64,000 nucleotides of DNA. Origin: Providencia sp. PROV188. GTDB taxonomy: Bacteria; Pseudomonadota; Gammaproteobacteria; Enterobacterales; Enterobacteriaceae. Shown here piece by piece: positions 32,681 through 42,554 of the stretch (positions are counted from its first letter, which is position 1; the number at the start of each line of letters is the position of its first letter). The stretch lies in contig NZ_CP097291.1 of NCBI RefSeq assembly GCF_027595165.1, positions 496,001 through 560,000 of the forward strand. Reading direction: 5' to 3'. Made by a program: the position numbers and the translations under genes. The notes below the pieces were generated by a model. That model saw nothing but the letters and a program-made list of their open reading frames with translations. It did not search any database and was not told the DNA's origin.

Positions 32681-35185
32681 ATGATGTTCAAACATAGCAA
32701 ACTAAGACAGACGATTTTATTGGCGCTAAGTATGGGAATTGGCAATAGCTATGCTGCTGAATTTAATACCGATGTGTTAGATGCCGAAGATATGAATAAC
32801 ATTGATATGAGCCAGTTCTCTGTTGCGGGATATGTTCCACCTGGAGACTATGTTTTGACTGTTTTTGTTAACGGTCAGCGTTTAGGCGAGCCGCGAGATG
32901 TTGCTGTTTTTGATGATAACAGTACAAAAAGTGTAGGTTCTCAGCAAGTGTGTCTGGCACCTCAGTTGCTGGATTTTATGGGACTAAAAAAATCTGCGGA
33001 GGAAAAAATCACATTATTTCATGATGAAAAATGTTTGAATTTTTCGGCTCTGGCTGGGGTACAAACCAAAGTGGACTTGCCTTCTATGTCCCTAAAAATG
33101 ACCATTCCCCAAATGTGGATGGAATATCGTGATCCTTATTGGGTTCCCCCAAAATTATGGGAAGAGGGGATCAATGGTTTGTTTGTGGACTACAGTGCGA
33201 ATATTTCTGCCACAAAAGAGACCGATGGCGACAAGCGTGTTTACTTATCTGGTAATGGAATATCGGGCATTAACATTGGGGCTTGGCGGCTGCGTGGTGA
33301 CTTCAATGGGACTTATCAAAAGCAACATGGGGGCAGTTATTCGCAAGAAAAACACAACTTTGATTTCAGTCGGTTATATGCTTTTCGATCATTGAAAGAA
33401 AGCGCTGCTTTGCTCACGCTCGGGGAAAATAATTTTTACTCGGACGTGTTTGATTCTTGGCAATACACGGGTATTTCGATTGAAAGTGATGATCGCATGT
33501 TGCCGCCAAAATTGGTGGGATATGCCCCTGAAATTATCGGTGTGGCAAAGACTAACGCCATTGTGATCGTTCGGAGTCAGGATCGGATCATTTCAGAAAC
33601 TTCGGTGCCACCGGGACCTTTTCGCATTCAAACCCTTGATAGCGGGATCCGTGGTGTGCTGGATGTGACGGTACGTGAAGAAAATGGGGAAGAGAATAAA
33701 TTTAGTCTTAGTACTGCATCGCTGCCCTATTTAACTCGTCCGGGTCGGGTAAATTATAAAGCGGCGCTGGGGAAAACACGTTATGACAATCGACATTTAA
33801 CGGGAGATCCCGTCATTAGTGGTGAATTGTCATATGGTGTATCAAATGCGTGGTCGTTGTATGGGGGAACTCAACTTAATGCCTATTACCAAAGTGCCGC
33901 TTTAGGGATTGGGCGTGACTTGTTCTCTTTTGGGGCCGTCGCGGTGGATATTACCCAATCTTTTGCTGATTATTCAGATGACGATAAAAGTCACTTACAG
34001 GGGCGCTCTTACCGTTTTAATTATGCGAAGTCATTCGAGGATCTTCGTACCGATATTACTTTTGCGGGCTACCGTTTTGCAGATAAAGAGTATCGAACGT
34101 TAATGCAATATATGGATGAGGACAGAACTGGGCATTCACCGCAAGCCACCAAGGAAAATTACCAAGTCTACTTAAATAAATATTTTGATGATTTTAACTT
34201 CTCGTTAAATTACCAGTACAGCACCTATTGGCAGGATGACCCACAAACCCAGTACGGTTTATACGCCAATACAAGCCTGAATTTTGCTTCCCTTTCCCAA
34301 TATAGCGGCAATATTGCTATCTCCGCGACGCGAACGGAGCGAAGTAACGGTTATGAAGATGATGCCATTAACCTTTATTTGACGATCCCGCTGTACAGCG
34401 GACATAGCTTGACGTTTTCTGAGTTGTACTCTCGTTCCAATAAAAAGAATCAATATAACCATAATGTGGGATATAGCGGTTATGGGGAGAGGGATAATTA
34501 CAGCTTAACGATGGGGTATAACCACGGGCAAGATGTGGATAGCCAAACGAGCTTGAGCGGTTTTTATTCCCGTGACCTCTCGGATGCCAGTGTGTCCATT
34601 AATGGCAGCTATGTCCCTCATCAATACCGCAGTATTGGGGCATCGATTAATAGCGGGATCACAATAACGACCAAGGGAGCCGCGCTGCATCGCTCTGCCC
34701 ACGGTGATACTCGCTTAATGGTGGAAACTTCAGATATTGGCGGCGTACCACTGAATCATGGCGTTACAAAAACCAACCGCTTCGGTTTAGCGGTGATCCC
34801 AAATGTGAATAGTTACCGTAAATCCTCGGCTTCCATTAACACCAGCAAATTACCTGAAAACATTGAAGCGCTCAGTGCCACCAGCGACATCACGCTTACA
34901 AAAGGCGCGATTGGCTATCGAAGTTTCCCTGTGATGAAAGGGGAAAAACTCTTCTCGGTGATCACCTTACCGGATGGTAAAAAACCACCGTTTGGTGCCA
35001 GTGTGCGTAATGAGGTGAATCAAGAACTTGGGATAGTCGGAGAAGAAGGGGTGACCTGGTTGGTGGGGATCGAGAAGAATACCGCGTTGTGGGTTTATTG
35101 GCGTAACCAAAAACAGTGTCAGATAACGTTGCCAGACCGGTTAACCACATCCTCTTCAATGCTGTTACTACCATGTCAAAAATAA
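32681..35185 (+). CDS. Fimbrial outer-membrane usher, operon 1
   Basis: PapC/FimD-family usher of 834 residues. Signal peptide (ILLALSMGIGNSYA), N-terminal chaperone-binding domain beginning EFNTDVLDAEDMNNIDMSQFS, a 24-strand barrel with plug (NAIVIVRSQDRIISETSVPPGPF near residues 288-310), and C-terminal domains with the PFGASVRNEVNQELGIVGEEG motif. It accepts chaperone-subunit complexes and secretes the growing fibre. Two cysteines in the last 40 residues match the usual C-terminal disulfide. Confidence 0.92.
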   Translation: MMFKHSKLRQTILLALSMGIGNSYAAEFNTDVLDAEDMNNIDMSQFSVAGYVPPGDYVLTVFVNGQRLGEPRDVAVFDDNSTKSVGSQQVCLAPQLLDFMGLKKSAEEKITLFHDEKCLNFSALAGVQTKVDLPSMSLKMTIPQMWMEYRDPYWVPPKLWEEGINGLFVDYSANISATKETDGDKRVYLSGNGISGINIGAWRLRGDFNGTYQKQHGGSYSQEKHNFDFSRLYAFRSLKESAALLTLGENNFYSDVFDSWQYTGISIESDDRMLPPKLVGYAPEIIGVAKTNAIVIVRSQDRIISETSVPPGPFRIQTLDSGIRGVLDVTVREENGEENKFSLSTASLPYLTRPGRVNYKAALGKTRYDNRHLTGDPVISGELSYGVSNAWSLYGGTQLNAYYQSAALGIGRDLFSFGAVAVDITQSFADYSDDDKSHLQGRSYRFNYAKSFEDLRTDITFAGYRFADKEYRTLMQYMDEDRTGHSPQATKENYQVYLNKYFDDFNFSLNYQYSTYWQDDPQTQYGLYANTSLNFASLSQYSGNIAISATRTERSNGYEDDAINLYLTIPLYSGHSLTFSELYSRSNKKNQYNHNVGYSGYGERDNYSLTMGYNHGQDVDSQTSLSGFYSRDLSDASVSINGSYVPHQYRSIGASINSGITITTKGAALHRSAHGDTRLMVETSDIGGVPLNHGVTKTNRFGLAVIPNVNSYRKSSASINTSKLPENIEALSATSDITLTKGAIGYRSFPVMKGEKLFSVITLPDGKKPPFGASVRNEVNQELGIVGEEGVTWLVGIEKNTALWVYWRNQKQCQITLPDRLTTSSSMLLLPCQK

Positions 35186-35239
35186 CTGGCATGTCAAAAA
35201 TAACGAAATTTTTATTCTCTTTAATCTATGAGGTTGATT

Positions 35240-35968
35240 ATGTTGAATTTTAAACCTATTTTTGCAGCATTGATAAGCGGGCTTATTGGAATACCACAAG
35301 CCTCTTATGGCGCGGTGACTCTGGATAGAACGAGAATTGTTTTTCCGGGTAATGAAAATTCTATTAACGTGCGCATCGCGAATGATAATCCCGAAGAAGC
35401 CTATTTAGCGCAAAGTTGGATTGAAGACCTTCAAGGTAAAAAACTCACTCAAGGCGCGATCCTTGCCACGCCACCATTACAGCGGATAGAAGCCAATAGC
35501 CACAGCCTAGTGCGCTTGAGCAAAACGCCATTATTAAGCCAATTACCCGATGATAGAGAGTCCGTTTTCTATTTCAATTTGCGTGAAGTTCCGCCGAAAT
35601 CCACGGAAGAAAATACACTGCAAATTGCGTTGCAATCCCGCGTCAAATTGTTCTATCGCCCTGAAAAAATCCTCGAAGCTTCTCAAACCAAATGGGCGCA
35701 CAACATTACGTTGCAAAAAACGGCCAAAGGCTACCGTTTGAATAACACCACGCCGTTTAACTTAACGGTGATTGGGGTGGGGAATAGCAAGAAACAGTCG
35801 GAAGAGAGCAGCTTCGAGGTTGTTATGGTCGCCCCTAAATCCACATTCGAGATTAACAGCCACACGCTGACCACCCCTTATCTCACTTACATCAATGACT
35901 ATGGCGGCAAGCCAACACTGGTATTTCGTTGCCAAGGAGACACCTGCACAGTCTCCGGGGAACAGTAA
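35240..35968 (+). CDS. Periplasmic fimbrial chaperone, operon 1
   Basis: PapD/MrpD-like chaperone, 242 residues from ATG 35240 (GAGG 6 nt upstream); a Met four codons earlier lacks a site. Signal peptide ends near ASYG, followed by AVTLDRTRIVFPGNENSINVRI. The G1-strand/cleft signature is present as DDRESVFYFNLREVPPK and QSRVKLFYRP, with the conserved Arg and Lys of the cleft. It donates a strand to subunits and delivers them to the usher. The C-terminus carries an extra Cys pair (FRCQGDTCTVS), a variation seen in several enteric chaperones. Confidence 0.9.
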   Translation: MLNFKPIFAALISGLIGIPQASYGAVTLDRTRIVFPGNENSINVRIANDNPEEAYLAQSWIEDLQGKKLTQGAILATPPLQRIEANSHSLVRLSKTPLLSQLPDDRESVFYFNLREVPPKSTEENTLQIALQSRVKLFYRPEKILEASQTKWAHNITLQKTAKGYRLNNTTPFNLTVIGVGNSKKQSEESSFEVVMVAPKSTFEINSHTLTTPYLTYINDYGGKPTLVFRCQGDTCTVSGEQ

Positions 35969-35993
35969 TAGAACCAAGGCATAAAAGGGGAGA

Positions 35994-36392
35994 ATGAGGA
36001 TGAATATTATCCGGTTAGCTATCGGGATTATCACAATGACCGTAAGTGCTTGGGGGCAAGGAGAGGAATTTCTAGGCAGCGTGCCACCCACTGAATCCCA
36101 TTATGAATCTTCACAGGCGGGCTGGTTTTTGGTGAATGCCACGCTATTCAATGCCCCGTGTGGTTTAACGGTAGGGAAAACGCTGACGTTGACCCATTGC
36201 GGCGCAGGAGTTGCATTCAGTGAAAATAAACATGGAGCAAAAACACCGGCAATTTTGCTCGTGGTGGATATGTTAACGGGGGAAGAAACAGTGCGTTACC
36301 CCGTGGCACTTATTGATGGAAATAACCCCGTTCAGCTTCCTTCTGTGATTGAGAGTGCGCATCCACTGCGACTGGAGGTGAGTTATGAGTAA
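35994..36392 (+). CDS. Small minor fimbrial protein
   Basis: A 132-residue secreted protein with a signal peptide (IIRLAIGIITMTVSAWG) and two cysteines (FNAPCGLT, LTHCGAG), located in the minor-subunit block. It is shorter than a full pilin and ends RLEVSYE, a typical subunit C-terminus. Its last 8 bases overlap the next gene, indicating coupled translation. Likely an adaptor or regulator subunit; exact role unknown. Confidence 0.7.
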   Translation: MRMNIIRLAIGIITMTVSAWGQGEEFLGSVPPTESHYESSQAGWFLVNATLFNAPCGLTVGKTLTLTHCGAGVAFSENKHGAKTPAILLVVDMLTGEETVRYPVALIDGNNPVQLPSVIESAHPLRLEVSYE

Positions 36393-36915
36393 GGTAACCC
36401 TGTTTTGGTGGCTGCTAGCGCCCCTTTTCTGGAGCTTTTCGACTCAAGCTAATGCGCAATTTCTGGATGTGGAATTTAGCGGAGAGTTAGTGCATTTATC
36501 CTGCAAAGTGAGTGCAGGTTCCGTCAAAAAAGAGATTCAATTAGAAAATTTACGTATGGAGTCTCTTAATCTGGGGGAGACCAGCGTTATCACGCCGTTT
36601 TCCATTGAAATTGACCATTGCCAGCGTGCGGAGCTGGGAAAGCTCATCAAGATAGCGTGGCATGGAACGCAGCTAGTGAATATTGATGGGGATAACTACC
36701 TTATCACTCAAGGTGATAGCGGCGTGGTACTGGGGATTATGGATAGTAAAGATAAACTCATTGATTGGGATGAGCCTATTGATGTGGGCAGCGTTGCAGT
36801 GGTGAATGATGAGCAATCTTTGTCCTTTGGTGTGGTAGCGCGCAAACCTCCTTATGGTTACGTTGGCACAGGGAATTTCTCCGGTTGGGCTACATTTTCC
36901 GTGGAGTATAAATAG
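36385..36915 (+). CDS. Minor fimbrial subunit (MrpF/G-like)
   Basis: Pilin-like protein of 176 residues: signal peptide to about ANAQ, disulfide cysteines in HLSCKVS and IDHCQRA, and a C-terminal FSVEYK motif. It overlaps the preceding gene by 8 bp and its TAG shares a base with the GTG of the next gene, so the three form a tightly coupled block that probably encodes tip-fibrillum adaptors. Confidence 0.78.
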   Translation: MSKVTLFWWLLAPLFWSFSTQANAQFLDVEFSGELVHLSCKVSAGSVKKEIQLENLRMESLNLGETSVITPFSIEIDHCQRAELGKLIKIAWHGTQLVNIDGDNYLITQGDSGVVLGIMDSKDKLIDWDEPIDVGSVAVVNDEQSLSFGVVARKPPYGYVGTGNFSGWATFSVEYK

Positions 36916-37448
36916 TGAAGCAAATCAATAAAATCAGGAAGTATTGGTGGGGTTTTCTGATATTTATCTCACCGGTGGTTAATGGGGATGTGTTTGTGGA
37001 TGTCGTGGCGACAATGGTCGACCCTGCTTGCCACGTACGTAGTGAAAATAACGATTCACCACTGCAAATTAATTTTGGGGTGGTTGAAATTAATGGCGCG
37101 CCAGGGGTTTCGTTGACCAAAGATTTTCCGGTGTATATCAGTGGGTGCTCAGGGAGAAAAACGTTGTCGGTGTTACTCAACCCAAAAGGTTATGGAACGG
37201 AAGAGTACCAAGGTCGCCAAATCTTATCCACCAGCGCAAAAGGGTTGGGGATCGATTTTTTTGATATCACGGATGGACTAACATTTCCTTTAGAGCTCAA
37301 TCAAATACAAACTATTACACCACAACCTATCAGCGCGACGGAGCACCGTATTAATCTTCAAGCAAAGTTGGTGAACACTCGACCACTAAGCCAATTACCC
37401 GCAGGAAGATTTACGTCGGCCATGATGATCTCAGTCACTTATCACTAA
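36915..37448 (+). CDS. Minor fimbrial subunit with GTG start
   Basis: A 177-residue pilin-fold protein beginning at GTG, one base overlapping the previous stop (TAGTG). Signal peptide WWGFLIFISPVVNG, cysteines in DPACHVR and ISGCSGR, C-terminus MMISVTYH. By position just before the two-domain adhesin it is likely the adaptor joining adhesin to the shaft. Confidence 0.78.
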   Translation: MKQINKIRKYWWGFLIFISPVVNGDVFVDVVATMVDPACHVRSENNDSPLQINFGVVEINGAPGVSLTKDFPVYISGCSGRKTLSVLLNPKGYGTEEYQGRQILSTSAKGLGIDFFDITDGLTFPLELNQIQTITPQPISATEHRINLQAKLVNTRPLSQLPAGRFTSAMMISVTYH

Positions 37449-37461
37449 TGGGAACAGCAAT

Positions 37462-38526
37462 ATGTTGACAATTAAATCCATAGCGCGGGCAGGTTGTTTA
37501 GTCGGAGGAATACTGTCAGCGATGATGGCTCATGCAGATTATGCGGCACAAATTATCGATCCTAATACGGGCTATACCATACGCGTGAATAACAGCAGCA
37601 CGCTGGCGGATCACCCTGATAGGGGGTCTGACGGTCAAAATTATTATCAAGTTGGAGAGCCTTTTGTGGTAGATAGTAACCTTGCGGAACCGACCGGTAT
37701 GGTGAAGTGTGTCGGGCGCCGCTGGGGAAGTACAAGCACGCAAATTCTGCCAGCAAATGCGTTTCATCGATTATTCATGTATGTGCCTGAAACGGGGTTT
37801 TCGATTGCAGGACTCAAAGCGTATCGGTTGAACGCCAACCTCGTGATGACGGTGCAATCCGACATGATGGAATGGACGAACCGCAGCTCCGGTGTGTGCT
37901 CAATGTCTTATGCAGATACACAATTTGAGGTTCCTCGATTTAATAACCATTTTCCTATCATCATGACGTTTTATATCAAAGAGCAAATTATCGATGGGCA
38001 GTTGATTATTAGTGAAATGCCATTAGCGGGTTACGTGCGTGCATTTACCAATCCAAAAGTGGCGCCACCTTATGATAGCTGGCCGCTTCACGAATCTTCT
38101 GTGCCATTACGCTTGGCGGCTTCGCAAATTAATATCGGTGCAAAATGCACATCCAGCACCAGCAGCGGGGAGCAAGGGATATTAAATTTACGCCATGGGC
38201 AGTTAAACAGCTTGTACTATGACAACCGTGCTAGCGGTCAAGTCACCTACAGTTGCCTCTTCCAATCGGCAACTAAAGTACGGTTACGCTTGGATTACAC
38301 GCAGGATGATGACCCTCAAAAGCGCTTACCGATGAGAAATGAGGCGAACGATACGATCTACAGCGATTTGGTGATCACTGATCTTGAAACGGGGGAATCC
38401 GGTAAAGAGATCAAAGCGGAGATTCACAGCCTGAAAGAGTTCGAAATCAGTAGCCACCTGCAAGGGGAAAATGCCCAAGCGGGTGACTATCGTGGTTCTG
38501 CATGGCTGATTGCCACCTTGGATTAA
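37462..38526 (+). CDS. Fimbrial tip adhesin, operon 1
   Basis: A 354-residue protein, about twice the size of the pilins, as expected for an N-terminal lectin domain plus a C-terminal pilin domain. Signal peptide to about MAHA. The pilin domain starts near residue 220 (INIGAKCTSSTSSG ... VTYSCLFQ) and ends SAWLIATLD. The receptor cannot be predicted. Last gene of the operon; its stop is only 2 bp from the stop of the convergent AraC gene, leaving no room for a separate terminator. Confidence 0.8.
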   Translation: MLTIKSIARAGCLVGGILSAMMAHADYAAQIIDPNTGYTIRVNNSSTLADHPDRGSDGQNYYQVGEPFVVDSNLAEPTGMVKCVGRRWGSTSTQILPANAFHRLFMYVPETGFSIAGLKAYRLNANLVMTVQSDMMEWTNRSSGVCSMSYADTQFEVPRFNNHFPIIMTFYIKEQIIDGQLIISEMPLAGYVRAFTNPKVAPPYDSWPLHESSVPLRLAASQINIGAKCTSSTSSGEQGILNLRHGQLNSLYYDNRASGQVTYSCLFQSATKVRLRLDYTQDDDPQKRLPMRNEANDTIYSDLVITDLETGESGKEIKAEIHSLKEFEISSHLQGENAQAGDYRGSAWLIATLD

Positions 38527-38528
38527 GG

Positions 38529-39302
38529 TTAGGACTCAATACGCTGAATAAAACTCGATGGGGTTTGTCCGAGCCATTTCTTAAACATGGTTGAGAACGA
38601 ACCCACATTGTTGTAACCAAGATCAAACGCCACTTCAGTGATCGATTTACCTGCTGAAATTTGGCTAATGGCACTCAGTAAGCAGGCTTGTTGTCGCCAA
38701 TCTGAAAATGACAAACCCGTTTGCGCCCCAAAAAAGCGGCTAAATGAGCGGTCGCTTTTGTGCAGTTTTGCAGCCCACTCTTGGGGAAGCGAGGTAATTT
38801 GCGGTGATTTTAAAAATTCGCGGCACAAGGCTGCGAGGCTTTCATCTCGCGGGATCGGGGCAAAGAATGGTAGCGGCTCGGCGCGCGCCACTTCATGGAG
38901 GATCAGCTGCATCAATGAGCCATCTCGTCCGTTAAGATCATATTCCAGTGGCACATCAACCGCTTCTAATAGCAATTGGCGAAGTAAAGGCGTGACGCGC
39001 AAAACTTCGCATCGATTGCCTTGGCGGGGCGCAGCCGCAGGTTCGATATATAAACTGCGAGTGCTGACATTCAGCATCCGTGTTTCATGGGCTGTATTTT
39101 CAGGGATCCACACGCCACTGTCGGGGGGAATAACCCACTCACCATCTTCAGTACTCACCTCAATTAGCCCCGTTGCCCCATATAAGAATTGAGCGCGGCG
39201 ATGCTTATGAGAATCCAACAGCACGTTGGGTAAGTAATCTGTCGCGAGTGCGATAACATCCCGAGCGACACTATCAATGGTACTCAGTGGAATATTTCTC
39301 AT
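38529..39302 (-). CDS. AraC-family regulator (NimR-like)
   Basis: A 257-residue AraC protein with an N-terminal cupin (HKHRRAQFLYGATGLIEV, VIPPDSGVWIPENTAHE) and C-terminal HTHs (LSFSDWRQQACLLSAI, ITEVAFDLGYNNVGSFSTMFKKWLG). This arrangement is typical of the NimR (YeaM) subgroup. It is divergent from the DMSO-reductase-type operon and convergent with the fimbrial adhesin. Repeats TTGGCTGAAATTC in the divergent gap are candidate sites. In other bacteria NimR-type proteins control adjacent exporters; control of the reductase is inference. Confidence 0.82.
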   Translation of the reverse strand: MRNIPLSTIDSVARDVIALATDYLPNVLLDSHKHRRAQFLYGATGLIEVSTEDGEWVIPPDSGVWIPENTAHETRMLNVSTRSLYIEPAAAPRQGNRCEVLRVTPLLRQLLLEAVDVPLEYDLNGRDGSLMQLILHEVARAEPLPFFAPIPRDESLAALCREFLKSPQITSLPQEWAAKLHKSDRSFSRFFGAQTGLSFSDWRQQACLLSAISQISAGKSITEVAFDLGYNNVGSFSTMFKKWLGQTPSSFIQRIES

Positions 39303-39326
39303 TGTAATTTTGGTTACCGTCGTTTA

Positions 39327-39449
39327 TTGGCTGAAATTCAAACATAACGAATTATTTTCTGAATATAGGCAAAATTTATTGATATAACCACATGTTTCAC
39401 GCGGTTGGCTGAAATTCCAATGCCTTTGGCGGTTTTTCAAAAGTTGGCT
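39327..39449. repeat. Repeated TTGGCT motifs between the AraC gene and the reductase operon
   Basis: TTGGCTGAAATTC occurs exactly at 39327-39339 and 39405-39417, and the core TTGGCT again at 39444-39449. Spacings are 78 and 39 bp, a 2:1 ratio. The divergent AraC regulator is the likely binder. No good FNR site was found. Confidence 0.5.
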
Positions 39450-39507
39450 CAGTGGGAAATGTTTACGCTATCGCGGCAACCTAATGTACGCCAGAGGTAG
39501 AGTTATC

Positions 39508-41919
39508 ATGAAAAATTATAATGATCAGAGTGAACATCTGATTGAACCATTGACCCGTCGTCGGTTTATTCAAGGCAGCTCTGCACTCATGGCTGTCCCA
39601 TTTATTGCCACGAACACGGTCGCTTCAACACCAGAAAACTCCAATATTATCCCTACGACCACCTTACCGAATGACGGTGAGCGAGTGGTTTCCACATGCA
39701 GCAGTTTTGACTGCGGCGGAAAATGTGATATTCGCGCCCACGTTAAGCAGGGTGTTGTTACGCGCATCAGTACACGTCCTGACGGGGATCTTGATGAAGA
39801 GATGCCGATTATGCGTGCTTGTGTGCGCGGACGCAGCTATCGCAAATTTGTCTACCATCCGAACCGCTTAAAATACCCAATGAAGCGAGTAGGCAAACGC
39901 GGTGAAGGGCATTTCGAACGAATTAGCTGGGAAGAAGCCACCACGCTGATTGCTGAAAATATGCAGCGAATTAACCAGCAATATGGTCCTGCATCGCGAT
40001 TTGTCAGCCTAAGTACTGGGGTGACGGGCGGCATTTTTTCAGGGGCGAATATGTTACGCCGCCTGTTTAATTTGACGGGGGGATTTCTCGAAAATTACCA
40101 CTCTGTCAGTAACGGCAACACTATGGCAGTGACGCCCTACACTTATGGCACCTCGGCGAGTGGCAGTACGTTAGACACATTGGAAGAGACTCCGCTGGTG
40201 ATTTTATGGGGACATAACCCAAATGAGACTATTTTCGGGCATACCAACCATTACTTCCAAAAAATGAAGAAAAATGGCACCAAATTTATTGTGGTGGATC
40301 CGCGCTACTCCGATACCGCGTCTTCGTTAGCGGATCAGTGGATCCCGATTTTGCCTACCACCGATAACGCCATGATGGATGCCATGATGTACGTGATCAT
40401 TAGCGAAGGTCTGCATGATCAGGCATTTATCGATACCTACACCGTTGGCTTTGATGAGCACCAAATGCCTGATGGTGTACCGGAGAATGAATCCTTAGTC
40501 GCCTATTTGATGGGAAAAAAAGATGGTGTGGTGAAGACCCCTGAGTGGGCGGAACCGATTACCAAAGTGCCTGCACAAACCATTCGCCAACTGGCTCGTG
40601 AATATGCCACAACCAAACCCGCTGCCTTGATGCAAGGGTGGGGACCTCAGCGTCATATTTGTGGAGAACGCTCTGCGCGTGGTGCGACATTGCTGGCAAC
40701 CATTACGGGAAACGTCGGTGTGAAAGGGGGTTGGGCTGCTGGTTATGGCATGGCCGTGACGCCTGATCTTCGTAAAACACTGGCGGGTCCCAGCCTATTT
40801 GAAAACCCCGTTAAAGCGAAAATTAATATTACTAACTGGGTACAAGCCTGTGAGGATGCCAGCCTAGTCACACCGGATAACGGCTTAAAAAATGCAGAAA
40901 AACTGGATACCGAAATCAAAATGATTTTTTCCCTTGCGGGAAATTACATGACGAACCAGAACCCCGATATTCGCCATGCCGCCAAAGTGCTGGAGGATGA
41001 AAATAAGGTTGAGTTTATCGTCTACAGTGATTTGTATATGACGCCAAGCGCCAAATATGCCGACATCTTACTGCCTGAAACCAGCTTTTTAGAACGCTGG
41101 AATGTCGGCGGGACATGGGGTACAGGGAACTACATTATTCTGTCTGAAAAGGTCGTGGAACCTGAATTTGAGCGCCGCAGTGATTATGAATGGCTCTGTG
41201 ATGTGGCAAACAAATTGGGTGTGGGTGAAAAATTCAGTGAAGGGCGCACGGAAAAGCAGTGGATTGAACATCTGGTCAATGATGCTCATGAAAAACGTCC
41301 TGAAGATGGAATTCCCACCTTTGATGAATTGCTGGTTAAACGCCGCCATCTTTTGAAACATAAACCCCACACGGGGCATGTGGCATTTGAGAAAAATATT
41401 AAAGATTTAGCCAATAACCCGTTTGAAACCCCATCGGGCAAAATCGAGATTTTTTCGAAACGTCTATATGACCGTAATGACCGCGATATTCCCGCACTCT
41501 CTCATTATGTGCCTGCGATTGAAGGCCCTGAAGATGCTCTAACGCAGCAATATCCGCTGCAATTGATTACATGGAAAGGGCGCAACCGCGCGAATTCCAC
41601 TCAATTTGCGAACCCGTGGTTACAAGAGGTGCAGCGCCAAGAGTTGTGGATCAATCCGATCGACGCGAAGCACCGCCAGATTACGGAGGACGATCGCGTG
41701 AAAGTGCATAACGATCGAGGGGTTACGATGGTACCCGTCAAAATTACCTCGCGGATCATGCCAGGAGTGGTGGCACTACAAGCGGGAGCCTGGTGGCAGC
41801 CAGATAAAAATGGTGTCGATCAAGGGGGATGTGCCAACGTTTTAACGTCAGCGCGCAGTACGGCAATGGCGCACGGTAATGCCCATCAAACCTTATTGGT
41901 GGAGGTAGCAAAAGCATGA
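39508..41919 (+). CDS. Molybdopterin oxidoreductase catalytic subunit (DmsA/YnfE-like)
   Basis: Tat-exported Mo-bis-MGD enzyme of the DMSO reductase family, 803 residues from ATG 39508 (AGAGGTAG site); a Met 8 codons earlier has none. Twin-arginine signal TRRRFIQGSSALMAVPF. The [4Fe-4S] ligands lie in CSSFDCGGKC and, further on, MRACVRG. Cofactor-binding motifs include VILWGHNPNETI, IVVDPRYSDTASSLADQWIPI and the C-terminal RSTAMAHGNAHQTLLVEV. With the B and C subunits it forms a membrane-bound terminal reductase on the periplasmic side. DMSO, TMAO or another S- or N-oxide may be the acceptor; the substrate cannot be told from sequence. Confidence 0.85.
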   Translation: MKNYNDQSEHLIEPLTRRRFIQGSSALMAVPFIATNTVASTPENSNIIPTTTLPNDGERVVSTCSSFDCGGKCDIRAHVKQGVVTRISTRPDGDLDEEMPIMRACVRGRSYRKFVYHPNRLKYPMKRVGKRGEGHFERISWEEATTLIAENMQRINQQYGPASRFVSLSTGVTGGIFSGANMLRRLFNLTGGFLENYHSVSNGNTMAVTPYTYGTSASGSTLDTLEETPLVILWGHNPNETIFGHTNHYFQKMKKNGTKFIVVDPRYSDTASSLADQWIPILPTTDNAMMDAMMYVIISEGLHDQAFIDTYTVGFDEHQMPDGVPENESLVAYLMGKKDGVVKTPEWAEPITKVPAQTIRQLAREYATTKPAALMQGWGPQRHICGERSARGATLLATITGNVGVKGGWAAGYGMAVTPDLRKTLAGPSLFENPVKAKINITNWVQACEDASLVTPDNGLKNAEKLDTEIKMIFSLAGNYMTNQNPDIRHAAKVLEDENKVEFIVYSDLYMTPSAKYADILLPETSFLERWNVGGTWGTGNYIILSEKVVEPEFERRSDYEWLCDVANKLGVGEKFSEGRTEKQWIEHLVNDAHEKRPEDGIPTFDELLVKRRHLLKHKPHTGHVAFEKNIKDLANNPFETPSGKIEIFSKRLYDRNDRDIPALSHYVPAIEGPEDALTQQYPLQLITWKGRNRANSTQFANPWLQEVQRQELWINPIDAKHRQITEDDRVKVHNDRGVTMVPVKITSRIMPGVVALQAGAWWQPDKNGVDQGGCANVLTSARSTAMAHGNAHQTLLVEVAKA

Positions 41920-42554
41920 GTAAATTCCACGTTTATCCCGCAGTGAGCGACAAACAACTCGGGTTTTATATTGATTCGGCACGCTGCTCAGGGTGTAAAG
42001 CGTGTCAGGTGTCCTGCAAAGATAAAAACAATCTCGAAGTTGGACGTAAATTTCGTCGAGTTTATGAAATTACGGGTGGGGAATTTATCGAAAATGGCTG
42101 CGGTAGCTGGGAGAACAATGTGTTCGCCTATACCTTGTCTATTTCGTGTAACCATTGTGCTGACCCAATGTGCGTGAAAAACTGCCCAACCACGGCAATG
42201 CATAAGCGTGAAGGGGATGGCATCGTGATGGTGAATACGGATAAATGCGTGGGGTGCGGAACTTGCGCGTGGTCGTGTCCATATGGTGCACCGCAGATGA
42301 ATCCTGAAACCAAACAAATGTCCAAGTGCGATTTCTGTATTGATTTACAACTGCAAGGGCAGACTCCCGTGTGTGTGGCGACGTGCCCACTCGGTGCGAT
42401 TCAGTTTGGTCCCATTGATGAGCTGCGCGAACGGTTTGGTTCGCAAGCGGATGTGAAAGGGCTGCCAGACTCATCCATTACTCTCCCTAATTTAGTGATC
42501 CACCCGCACCAAGGGGCGGGGCGTCATACCGTGATCCAAGGAGCGAAAAAATGA
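41916..42554 (+). CDS. dmsB: DMSO-reductase-type iron-sulfur subunit
   Basis: A 212-residue ferredoxin-like electron-transfer subunit with four cysteine clusters for four [4Fe-4S] centres: CSGCKACQVSC, CNHCADPMCVKNC, CVGCGTCAWSC and CDFC...CVATC. It carries electrons from the membrane anchor to the catalytic subunit. It overlaps both neighbours by ATGA. It has no signal peptide and travels with the Tat substrate. Confidence 0.92.
   Translation: MSKFHVYPAVSDKQLGFYIDSARCSGCKACQVSCKDKNNLEVGRKFRRVYEITGGEFIENGCGSWENNVFAYTLSISCNHCADPMCVKNCPTTAMHKREGDGIVMVNTDKCVGCGTCAWSCPYGAPQMNPETKQMSKCDFCIDLQLQGQTPVCVATCPLGAIQFGPIDELRERFGSQADVKGLPDSSITLPNLVIHPHQGAGRHTVIQGAKK

Noticed and set aside
38638..39192. 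184-codon ORF on the plus strand opposite the NimR-like gene
   Set aside because: No ribosome site, protein low in recognisable structure, and lies fully antisense to a clear AraC-family gene.
39303..39507. FNR box for the reductase operon
   Set aside because: TTGAT occurs near 39380 but without the ATCAA half-site.
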